Source of the DNA: Ascoidea tarda (nom. inval.)
Taxonomy: Eukaryota; Ascomycota; Saccharomycetes; Ascoideales; Ascoideaceae
Assembly (NCBI GenBank): GCA_030560485.1
Contig: JAKTTS010000097.1
Location: 1-37,239 of the forward strand
DNA length: 37,239 nucleotides
Reading direction: 5' to 3'
This document shows positions 9,491-19,200 of the stretch, piece by piece (position 1 is the first letter of the stretch; each line of letters begins with the position of its first letter). Both the position numbers and the translations under genes were made by a program. The notes beneath the pieces are model-generated. The model saw nothing but the letters and a program-made list of their open reading frames with translations. It was not told the origin of the DNA and ran no database searches.

Positions 9491-12400
9491 CTACTCTGGC
9501 TGACTATAATTAACTTTGATCATGCTGATGCTTCTTGATCTCAATGTTCTGTTCGACGATTTTGAACTGGCCCTGCCTCTCATTTTTAAAGGCTTCAAGG
9601 TTTGATTCTGACTCTTTTTGGTGGGAGATCCATCTGGAGAAGTACTTGGGGAGTTATGAGCGGATAATCCAAATTTTCTTAACGGAAGACCATCAACAAT
9701 AATTGTGGGAGCGTTGATTGAAGGAACTTTTGAAAATTTTCCTATTTGTTCAGCATCTGATTCAGTTGGAGATGATGTTGGTATTGTCAATGACTGAGTT
9801 TGCGTGATATGTAAAGAAGAGGTCAGATTTGTTGAAGAACTAAATCTTTTTAAATTATTTTTTGTTAAGGTTGCAAATGCATTTTGATTGACGATTTTTT
9901 TTATACTTTCCTTTTCTTTATTTAATTTATTTTGTTCTCGTTTAATATTGTTATATTCTAATTCAATTAAAAGATCGTTTAATTTTTTTAAATTTTCTTC
10001 AAACATTAAATCTTTCATAAATGACCTTAGAAAAAATTGGTATTTTTTATTAACTGGTTTGCAATCAACGCTAAAACTTGTGATTGATGATGGTCTTAAT
10101 AAAAGGTGAGACAAGGGCACTCCACCTTGAATTGTGCTGACTGAATTTAACAAATTTTCTTGAAACTTCGCTTGAATCAAATTATAAGTTGTTTTTTCCT
10201 CTTCAGTTTCTGCAGTTTGAATACCTTGTTTAGAGATATCGGCCAAATACTCAAGAATAGAAATTAAACATGATAAATTTGATCTAGGTATTGAACCCAA
10301 GATTCTGAGAATTGGCGAAAATCTTTCTTCGTTATAAGAAACCTCAAATTTGTTATCGTTTTGAATTTTTTCAGCTAGGCCTTCATATAAGGAATAATAA
10401 ATATTTTTTAAAGACTCAAAAGAAAACACTGGAATTATACTATCTGGCAATTCTAGTAACCACAATTTCAAACCACAAATGATGTCAGTTGTTGGATATG
10501 AGTTGAATAGTTTGGAGACGACTTCATCGACAAGATTAGCCTCAATACTTAAACCGTTAAATTTGAGATCAAGAGAAAGACGTTTTGATTTTTGGTTAGG
10601 AGGTGTTGTAAATTGTTCGTCCTTAAGATTTTGATCATTTAATTCATTTTCTTCATTTAAGAATTTAGTCTCTAAATTTGAAAAAGTATTTAGAATAAAT
10701 CTTTTTAATTCATAAGCCTTTAAAATATTCAAAGGCTGTAACCATGAATCTCTAGAGGTATTTGATAAATCAAGAGATTCTTGTTTTGATAGAGTTTCGA
10801 ATTTTAGGGACAGGCGTAATAGTAATAGTATTTTGCTTAAGAATAAAGGTAAAGATTTTGTTTTCAAATCGTTCAGATTATTAACTTTGATTAGCAAAGA
10901 TACGTCGCTTCCGAATAAGGGAGTATTAACAAGCGTAGAATAATTTGCAGATGCTGAGTTACTGATGATATTTTTTTCGAATTTATACTCAATAAAGGGG
11001 GTATAATAACTTAAAGAGTTAGTTCTTAAGATTTCGTTCATTTCAAAGGTGACACCATCAGGGTTATTTGAATCTGTTAATAGTTCGTTTAAGATTGAGA
11101 ATCTTTTCATTTCATATTCAGATTGTTTCATTAGAAGAAAACTTAAATAGTTCAAGGAATCTAATATTTTTGCAATTCTGTTTTTCTCTAAAGTTTCGTA
11201 CTGGATTAAAATATTGAAAAAGTTTGCTTCAAAGAATTTTTTGGAGCTTTCTAAATTAACAATTGAGTTTTTAAAGTTTTCTTCTGATTTGATCAAGTTT
11301 TCTTTAACCAATTGTTTTTTAACGATTGGGTTTGTTAGGGATTGAAATTGTTTTGTGAATAGAGAGCCGAATTTATTTGTGTTTGGATTTAGAGTTTGGG
11401 TATTTTTTGGGGAAGTTACATTGTTGTAGGAATTGGTGGTGCTATTATTTGAGTTAATCGGGGTGAGATTATTGACAAAAGAAAGAGAAGATCTTTGGAG
11501 AGTATTTGCGGTGGGAGTTTTGCGATCATCTATTTTTGTGTGTTGATTTGTATTTGAAGCAATGGTTGTGTTTTGATTGGGATGAGTGAGTGAGAAGGTG
11601 TAATTGATAATTTTCAAGGACAAATCAGTAAATTCGTACCAAAGTAATGCTTGTTCATCATAAATCTGGAAGTTTGAAGAAGGACCAACAGTTGAGAAGA
11701 TGTTGTTTTTGAAATAGGAGACTTTAATTAGTTTCAGGTTGATTAGAGACTGGCCAAACGATTCAATTTCCTTGATGGTGTTTTCAGTGTCGATTCTATT
11801 TAATTTAAGCCAATCGGATAGATCTTTATTGCTAAAGACGATTGAAGAGGAGATTTTGTTTGCTTTGAATAAAGATAGAGTTTTGTTTGCATTTGGAAGG
11901 CTTTTGCTTTGATTGAGAATCAAAAAGTCGTCGTGTAGATGGGTTAGGAGAGATTTGAGTGAATTAAAATCGCTGAAGTGAGAAAAACCGATGGATAAAG
12001 GAAATTTGAAAAAGGTTGTTATAGTGTCATTTTCAATGTTGATATGGAGGTTATTGTTGATGTTGTTTGTTACATTTCTTATCAGTTTATTGATATCAAT
12101 GTTTGTTAGGGTTTTTGCTAAGGAGAAATCGTCGGAGAAAGATTTTGTGTGATTAGGGGAAGCAGAGGCAGAAGCAAAAGCAGAGTTTGGAGAGGTGTTA
12201 TTTGAGGTTGGATCCAAGTTATTAATGTTTAGAGGGCTTGAATTTTTGTTGATTGTTTCTAGTTCTTCATAATTTTTAGATTTATTAAAGTAGTCTACTT
12301 GATTTGAATTTGATATTTTCAAATTGTTTGAATAATTTTTGAAACAAGAATTTAATTTTGATTTGGCATTTGTCTCAAAATCTAGAAAGTTATTTCTGAA

Positions 12401-12964
12401 AAAAACCAAGTCATTGAGAAATTTATTATCGATTTGCAAGGTCAAGGAATCCTTTGAATAGTCAATTTCGTTGAGATGGTTTAAATGCAATTCAAAGTTG
12501 GAGTATAGGGATCTGATGTTTTTCTTTTTTTCTGATTGGTTACTGTTATTGTTATTAATATCAGTTTTTGGTTTAGTGATGGTGCTGTTAATCAAGGACT
12601 TTGAATTTGAGTCTATTATATTGAGGTTGTTGTGATTTAAAGGAAAGCCATTAAAATCAGATCGATCTATGATTGAAGTGTTCTGGATCAGATTATGGCC
12701 ATTGGCGCTAAAGGCAGAGTTGTTGGGGAATCTTTGGTTGTATTCGTTGTAGAAGGCAGATTTAGTCTTGAGTAGAACAGGAGAGGAGTTCTTGATGATA
12801 GCCTTTAAGTTGTCAGAGTTCTTTGTGTTGTATATCTTGACATTGTTGATGTAGTTGATTATCTCGTCGAGTTCCTTCAACGAGAGATCCAATCTGGAGT
12901 ACAAATTGTCTAGCTGGTATTTGTAGTCTTTGTTGGGGGACCAAAAACAGTTGGAAAAGTGCAT
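9491..12964 (-). CDS. RGD2: Rgd2-like F-BAR, DEP and RhoGAP domain protein
   Basis: Rgd2-type proteins bind membranes through an F-BAR domain and act on Rho GTPases (Cdc42/Rho5 in S. cerevisiae) in polarity and cytokinesis. The frame extends to 13051 only via TTG; the ATG at 12964 starts HFSNCFWSPNKDYKYQLDNLY, the F-BAR opening, giving 1157 residues. Visible order: F-BAR first half (about 1-215, with an Asn-rich insertion), a DEP-like region (about 356-451, with SNKDLSDWLKLNRI), a Ser/Asn-rich linker, an F-BAR second half (about 531-651), and RhoGAP (about 680-970, with LPLFLSKILLLL and GLKLWLLELPDSIIP). A long Lys/Asn helix and a Ser/Thr-rich basic tail follow. The RhoGAP arginine-finger region reads SWLQPLN rather than GIxRxSG. 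It is divergent from BRR2. Confidence 0.82.
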   Translation of the reverse strand: MHFSNCFWSPNKDYKYQLDNLYSRLDLSLKELDEIINYINNVKIYNTKNSDNLKAIIKNSSPVLLKTKSAFYNEYNQRFPNNSAFSANGHNLIQNTSIIDRSDFNGFPLNHNNLNIIDSNSKSLINSTITKPKTDINNNNSNQSEKKKNIRSLYSNFELHLNHLNEIDYSKDSLTLQIDNKFLNDLVFFRNNFLDFETNAKSKLNSCFKNYSNNLKISNSNQVDYFNKSKNYEELETINKNSSPLNINNLDPTSNNTSPNSAFASASASPNHTKSFSDDFSLAKTLTNIDINKLIRNVTNNINNNLHINIENDTITTFFKFPLSIGFSHFSDFNSLKSLLTHLHDDFLILNQSKSLPNANKTLSLFKANKISSSIVFSNKDLSDWLKLNRIDTENTIKEIESFGQSLINLKLIKVSYFKNNIFSTVGPSSNFQIYDEQALLWYEFTDLSLKIINYTFSLTHPNQNTTIASNTNQHTKIDDRKTPTANTLQRSSLSFVNNLTPINSNNSTTNSYNNVTSPKNTQTLNPNTNKFGSLFTKQFQSLTNPIVKKQLVKENLIKSEENFKNSIVNLESSKKFFEANFFNILIQYETLEKNRIAKILDSLNYLSFLLMKQSEYEMKRFSILNELLTDSNNPDGVTFEMNEILRTNSLSYYTPFIEYKFEKNIISNSASANYSTLVNTPLFGSDVSLLIKVNNLNDLKTKSLPLFLSKILLLLRLSLKFETLSKQESLDLSNTSRDSWLQPLNILKAYELKRFILNTFSNLETKFLNEENELNDQNLKDEQFTTPPNQKSKRLSLDLKFNGLSIEANLVDEVVSKLFNSYPTTDIICGLKLWLLELPDSIIPVFSFESLKNIYYSLYEGLAEKIQNDNKFEVSYNEERFSPILRILGSIPRSNLSCLISILEYLADISKQGIQTAETEEEKTTYNLIQAKFQENLLNSVSTIQGGVPLSHLLLRPSSITSFSVDCKPVNKKYQFFLRSFMKDLMFEENLKKLNDLLIELEYNNIKREQNKLNKEKESIKKIVNQNAFATLTKNNLKRFSSSTNLTSSLHITQTQSLTIPTSSPTESDAEQIGKFSKVPSINAPTIIVDGLPLRKFGLSAHNSPSTSPDGSPTKKSQNQTLKPLKMRGRASSKSSNRTLRSRSISMIKVNYSQPE

Positions 12965-13051
12965 TTTGGAAGCAGAAAGACAGCAGGAACAGCAAGAACA
13001 GCAGGAACGTTGTGAGCAGCCAGAGAACACCACAAACAGAAGCAGAAGCAA

Positions 13052-13078
13052 CAGAAACAGCAGAAACAGCAGAAACAG
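13052..13078. repeat. Three 9-bp CAGAAACAG repeats, RGD2 leader side
   Basis: Three perfect CAGAAACAG units lie in a longer CAG/CAA-rich low-complexity tract (about 12970-13095) immediately upstream of the RGD2 ATG. No stop interrupts the RGD2 frame through it, but there is no ATG, so it is read as leader rather than coding sequence. Confidence 0.85.
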
Positions 13079-13191
13079 CAGAAGAAGAGCTGGCAGAGAT
13101 CAGAGCTGGTTTCAACGAGCAATTACCAGAATTTGGCACTCTGCCCAAGTTAAATTTAGCCCGCAGCACCACACAGGCGGTCTCAGCTGCG

Positions 13192-13197
13192 CACGTG
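13192..13197. promoter_or_regulatory. CACGTG box in the RGD2/BRR2 divergent promoter
   Basis: A single E-box/Cbf1-type CACGTG sits about 96 bp upstream of the BRR2 ATG, within the 328-bp divergent spacer. It is the same hexamer as the cluster at 3361-3418. Assignment to Cbf1 is by motif only. Confidence 0.45.
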
Positions 13198-13234
13198 CCT
13201 TTTCAGCGACAAAATTTGGGTCTTGTTTTTTGTG

Positions 13235-13268
13235 AGCAGAAGAAGAAAGGAAGCAGAAGAAGAAAGGA
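13235..13268. repeat. Perfect 17-bp tandem duplication in the BRR2 leader
   Basis: AGCAGAAGAAGAAAGGA occurs twice in succession (13235-13251, 13252-13268), ending 24 bp before the BRR2 ATG, in a purine-rich leader. Confidence 0.9.
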
Positions 13269-13292
13269 AGCAGAAGCAGCACAAGCAGCAGA

Positions 13293-16200
13293 ATGGACAA
13301 CTTGAGTTCCTACAAGTACGACGAAATGTCCAACAAGGTCCTCCGGGCCGACAGGCGCTTTGTCTCTCGCCGGGACGAGGAGGACGCCATCAAATCTGCG
13401 CCCAAGTCGTTGGTAGGTACTATCTCCATGGCCCAGATGGGCTCCTCCATCAAGAACAGAGCTGGTCTCGAAGAAGACCAGCTGGAGGTCGAGAGTGTCA
13501 GGAAGAGCTTTGCGAAGCAGCAACAGGGGGTTGCCAGCTCGCCAGCAGTGCCTGATTTCACCAGTTCCAACAATAATATTAACAACTATTCTCTTCTAGA
13601 CAACGACATTGAGGGCTTGAACTATTTCCCCAAAACCACTGAAAACTCAATGCTTTTCGATCAAATAATGGCCTGGGTTTCCTCTCAATTGGGCCATGAT
13701 TCTTCTCATGATGTTATTAGAAGTGCCTCTGATTCTCTACTATCCATCCTCAAAGATGAAAACACGAACAACCATTCAAAACTCAAAAGCTTGCAGTCTT
13801 TGCTCTTTGACATCACCATCCCCAACGATAAATTCAACCACGTCTTAAATCTTGCAAACGAAATCTCCGATTTTGAATTCGATAAAAAAGAGAAAAACAA
13901 AAAGAATGAAAGTGACGACGACAACGAAGAGGATGATCTGGACCAAAATATGGACAGTGATGATGATTTTGAAAAACAATTGGTTTCAAACCATAACGAA
14001 AATGACGAAGAAGAAGAAGAAGAACAAGTAATAGCGGTTAATTTTGAAGATGATGAAAATGAAGACAACGAAGATGACGATAATATTAATCTCATAAACG
14101 ACCACTTAGATGAAGAAAATGAAGACCAATTGGACAACCTCTTTCCACAAACCGGCGATAACGAAAATGAAAGTGATGATAATAAAAACATTGATGAAAA
14201 CATTGAAAGTGATGAAATAATAAAATTTGATAATGCATCTCAAATCAACCAACAGAATCTTAAAAACAAATCCCTAAAAAATTCTTTTCTCTCTTCAAAT
14301 CGCAATAATCTTATCAACAATAAAAATATCTCTAAAACTTCCATTCCACTATACAAAATCGACTCAAATTGGCTACAAACAGAAATAAGAAAATTATACG
14401 ATTCATCCACTTCCTCTTCCTTTACCGACGACCTAACTACCAAGACACTCGCTTTATTAAATAACTTTGATATTTTAGACAATAGAACTCTAGAAAATGA
14501 ACTAGTCGAATTATTCAACTTCCAACACTTCAAATTTATCGAATTGCTAATCCTAAATCGTTACAAAATTGTCTTCATACTAAAACTATTAAATATAAAT
14601 GAATCAAAAATTCAAAATTTGCCTCAAGAAAGAAAAAAGATTTTTCAAGAAATGGATTCACTAAAACTATATGACCTTATTGACGAATTTAAACAATTTC
14701 AATCTTTAAATAATATCGATTCAAACGATCAAGTTATTAAAAATAACAAACTTTGTGAAAGTATTTCAAAAAATCAGAAATTCACTCAAAATAACAAAAT
14801 TGCTCAAGAAATCCATATGGTTGATTTGATTAACGATTTCATGAACGAAAACAAGCTAAAAAGAGAACCAAGATTAGTAGATCTTGATTCCTTAAAATTC
14901 GATCAAGGCTCCCATTTAATGACGGTCTCAAAAGTTTCCTTACCTCAAGGCTCTTTTAAAAAAACTAAAAAATCTTATGAAGAAATCCACATTCCTCCTC
15001 CAGTTTCAATGTTCAACACCTCTAGATCTTCTTTAATCTCAATATCTTCCCTACCTGAATGGTCCCAAATTGCCTTTCCTGATTCGGAAACCTCAAGTTT
15101 AAATATAATTCAATCAACTGTATTCCCGATTGCTTTCAACACTAACCAGAATTTACTCCTATGTGCTCCAACTGGTGGTGGTAAAACAAATGTTGCAATG
15201 CTATCAATATTGAAAACAATTGATAATTTTAGAAACAAAGCTAATAACTCAATAGATAAAGATGCCTTCAAAATGGTGTACATTGCTCCTTTAAAAGCCT
15301 TGGTTCAAGAACAAGTCAGAGAATTTCAAAGAAGATTATCTCCTTTGGGAATCAATGTCAGCGAATTGACTGGTGATTCCTCCTTAACTAAACAACAAAT
15401 AACTGAAACTCAACTAATCATAACAACTCCCGAAAAATGGGACGTTATCACCAGAAAAAATACAGATTTAAGTTATACTAATTTAGTTCGTTTGATAATT
15501 TTTGATGAAATCCATCTTTTACACGACGAAAGAGGTCCCGTTTTGGAAAGTATCATAGCTAGAACTTTAAGACAATCTGAATCCTTATACGATTCAACTG
15601 ATGATTTGAAAATAAGATTGATTGGTTTATCAGCCACTTTGCCAAATTACAAAGATGTAGCTCAACTTTTAAATGTCAAATCCAACGGTTTATTTTATTT
15701 TGATTCAAGTTATAGACCATGTCCTCTTGCCCAACAGTTTATTGGAATAACAGAAAAAAAAGTCTTAAAAAAAGTTCAGGCAATGAATGATGCCTGTTAT
15801 GAAAAAATTTTAGAAAACGTGGGAAAAAATCAAGTTATCATATTTGTGCATTCTAGAAAAGAAACTGCAAAGACTGCAAAGTTTATAAGAGACAAATTAT
15901 TAGAAGAGGAAAAATTAAGCTCATTGTTGAAAAGTGATTCTGGTTCACGAGAAATATTAAAGCAAGAGGCTCAAAATCGTAAAAACTTGGATTTAAAAGA
16001 CTTGATTCCTACCGGATTTGGTATCCATCATGCCGGTTTAAATAGAGATGATAGATCTATTGTGGAAGATTTGTTTGCTGAAGGTTATATTCAAGTTTTG
16101 GTTTCAACAGCGACACTTGCTTGGGGTGTTAATTTACCTGCACATACTGTTATAATTAAAGGAACAGAAATTTATTCTCCTGTCAAAGGTGCTTGGACAC

Positions 16201-19200
16201 AAATTTCTGCACAGGATATTCTTCAGATGTTAGGTAGAGCTGGTAGACCAAGATATGATAAAAGCGGTGAGGGGATTATTATAACCTCACAAAATGAAGT
16301 TCAATATTATTTGGCTATTCTTAATCAGCAATTGCCTATTGAGTCTCAATTGATTTCAAAGCTAGCGGATAATTTGAATGCCGAAGTAGTGTCAGGGACA
16401 GTCAAATCTCTTGACGATGGAATTAAATGGCTTGGTTATACATATTTATATGTTAGAATGACTCGCTCACAAAAGCTATATAATGTGGGTCCTGAATACA
16501 AAGATGATGATAATTTGTATAATAAAAGAATGGATTTAATACATTCATCTTTTATTACCTTGGCTAAAAATAACTTGATGCTATATGATCAAAACACAAA
16601 ATTTGTCCAACCAACAGATTTGGGCAGAATTGCTTCACACTACTATATTACAAATGAAACCATGGCCATTTATAACCAACAGTTGAAGTTTTACTTATCT
16701 CCTATAGAAGTTTTAAGTATATTTTCCATGTCTTCTGAGTTCAAATACATTCCCATTCGACAAGAAGAGAAGCTAGAAATTAATCGATTGTTAGAAAAGG
16801 CACCAATACCCATAAGAGAGTCTGCTGATGTTCCATTATCAAAAGTTAATATACTTTTACAAGCTTATATTTCCAGACTAAGATTGGAAGGATTTGCTTT
16901 AATGTCAGATATGATTTTTATAACGCAATCGGCAGGAAGATTATTAAGAGCAATATATGAAATTTCATTGAAAAAGGGTTGGTCGAACTTAACCAAAATT
17001 GTTTTGAACTTATGCAAGATGGTGGAGCAAAGAATATGGTCTTCTAATTCTTTGTTTAGACAATTTCCAAATTGTCCATATGAAATTATTAGAAAAACTG
17101 AAAATTCTCAATTACCATGGTCTCATTATTTCACGTTAGAAAATCCTGAAGAAGTCGGTCAAGCCATTCGTTCAGAAAAGTTTGGAAAATTGGCATTTGA
17201 TTTACTTCAGAAATTTCCTAAGGTCGAAATAGAGTGTAATGTTTTTCCTATAACACCTAGTTTGCTTAAATTTGAACTTGTGCTTACACCCAACTGGAAC
17301 TGGGATTACTCTCTCCATGGGGCCTCACAATTATTTTTATTGTTGGTTGAGGATTGCGATGGTGAAAACATTTTATATGATGATGTGTTTATTGTGAGAC
17401 AGAAATATATAAATCAAGAGCATTATTTGGAATTTACTGTTCCATTACCTGAAAATGTTCTACCTCCAAATTATTTTATAACATTAATTTCAGATAAGTG
17501 GTTAAATTGTGAAAGCAGAAAAGCTGTGTCGTTCAATAACTTATATTTACCCAAGAAGTTTCTGTCACCTACTGAATTATTAGATTTGCGATTAGTTTCA
17601 ACATCTCAGTTGGGGGCTGTGTCTTTTAAAAACTATTTTGATTTTGAACATTTCAACAAATTTCAATCACAAGTATTTGAAAGTTTGTACAATTCAAATG
17701 AAAATATTTTTATTGGTTCATCCAAGGGTTCAGGAAAGACAGTTTGTGCCGAGTTAGCGTTGTTTCAACATTGGAATAATGATGGTGGAAGAGCAGTTTA
17801 TATTCATCCTTGTGAAGAAAAACTTGAAATTTTATATTCGAAATGGAAAAAAGATTTTTCTGATATTGCTGGCGGGAAAGCCATTGGCAAAATTTCAGGA
17901 GAATTGTCAAATGATTTGAAAATTTTAGCTGAAAGTCACTTAATTTTAGCTACACCTGAAAAATTTGATTTAATTTCTCGTAGGTGGAGACAAAGAAAAA
18001 ACATTCGTTCCATTGAATTGTTAATTGCAGATGATTGTCATTTAATAGGCGAGGGATATGAAGGTGCTGTTTATGAAATTATTCTTTCGAGAATGCGATT
18101 CATTTCTGCTCAATTGGATGATTCCAGATTAAGAATTGTTGGACTAGGATCGTCAATAGCAAATGGAAAAGATTTTGGGGAATGGTTAGGAGTCGATAAA
18201 GTGAATAATTTTAATTTCAAGCCGACAGAAAGATTTAAACCCTTGGAGATTCATCTCAAGTCATTTAATATTAAACATAATCCTTCATTAATTTTATCAA
18301 TGATAAAGCCTACGTATCAATCAATTAAAGATTATGCATTTGAAGAAGGGAAGTGTGTGGTTTTTATTCCTTCAAGAAAGCAGTGTGTTGAAATAGGATT
18401 TGAATTAATTAAATTGGCAAATAAAGAAGAAAAATCGTTTTTAAAGGAGGAATTGAGAGAAGGCACAATTGAAGGAATTTCTGACATTACATTAAACGAA
18501 TGTTTAAATAATGGTATTGGATTTTTTTACAAGAACATGAATGATAATGACAGACTGATAGTTGAAAAGTTGTTTAAAGATAATGTAATAAGCGTGTTAC
18601 TATCAACAAGAGAGACATGTTTTTATAGTCCGAGTGCTGATTTAGTTGTGATATTAAGTACGCAATACTATGACGGAAGTGAGCATCATTATGTTGATTA
18701 TTCTATTCATGAAATTTTGGAGATGATTGGATCAGCTAAATCGAATGATGAAGAAGGAGTTGGAAGATCAGTGATATTGACCAATTCTACCAAAAGGGAG
18801 TATTATAAAAGATTTTTAAATTTCGGGATTCCGATTGAAAGTCAGATGAAGAATGTTCTTCATGATTCATTTCTTAATGAGATTAGTATTCAGATTATTG
18901 AAAATCAGCAAAACTGCATTGATTGGTTGACATATTCATTTTTTTATAGAAGATTGCAATATAATCCAACGTATTATGGTGTTGAAGATACATCTAATTT
19001 AGGGCTATCAGAATATCTATCAGAATTAGTAGAGAGCACATTAAAAGATTTGTCAGAAGCAAAATTAATTTCTATTGAGGAAAATGGAGAAGATAAAGAT
19101 GAGGATGAGAAAGAAAATGAAGAGAAAGATAAAGATAAAGATATGGAAGATGAGGAAGATGAGGAAGATGGTGAAGATGATGAAGATGATGAAGATGATG

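Noticed and set aside
12965-13051. Cys-rich N-terminal extension of the RGD2-like protein
   Set aside because: It starts at TTG and is translated CAG/CAA repeat; the ATG at 12964 begins exactly at the F-BAR motif.
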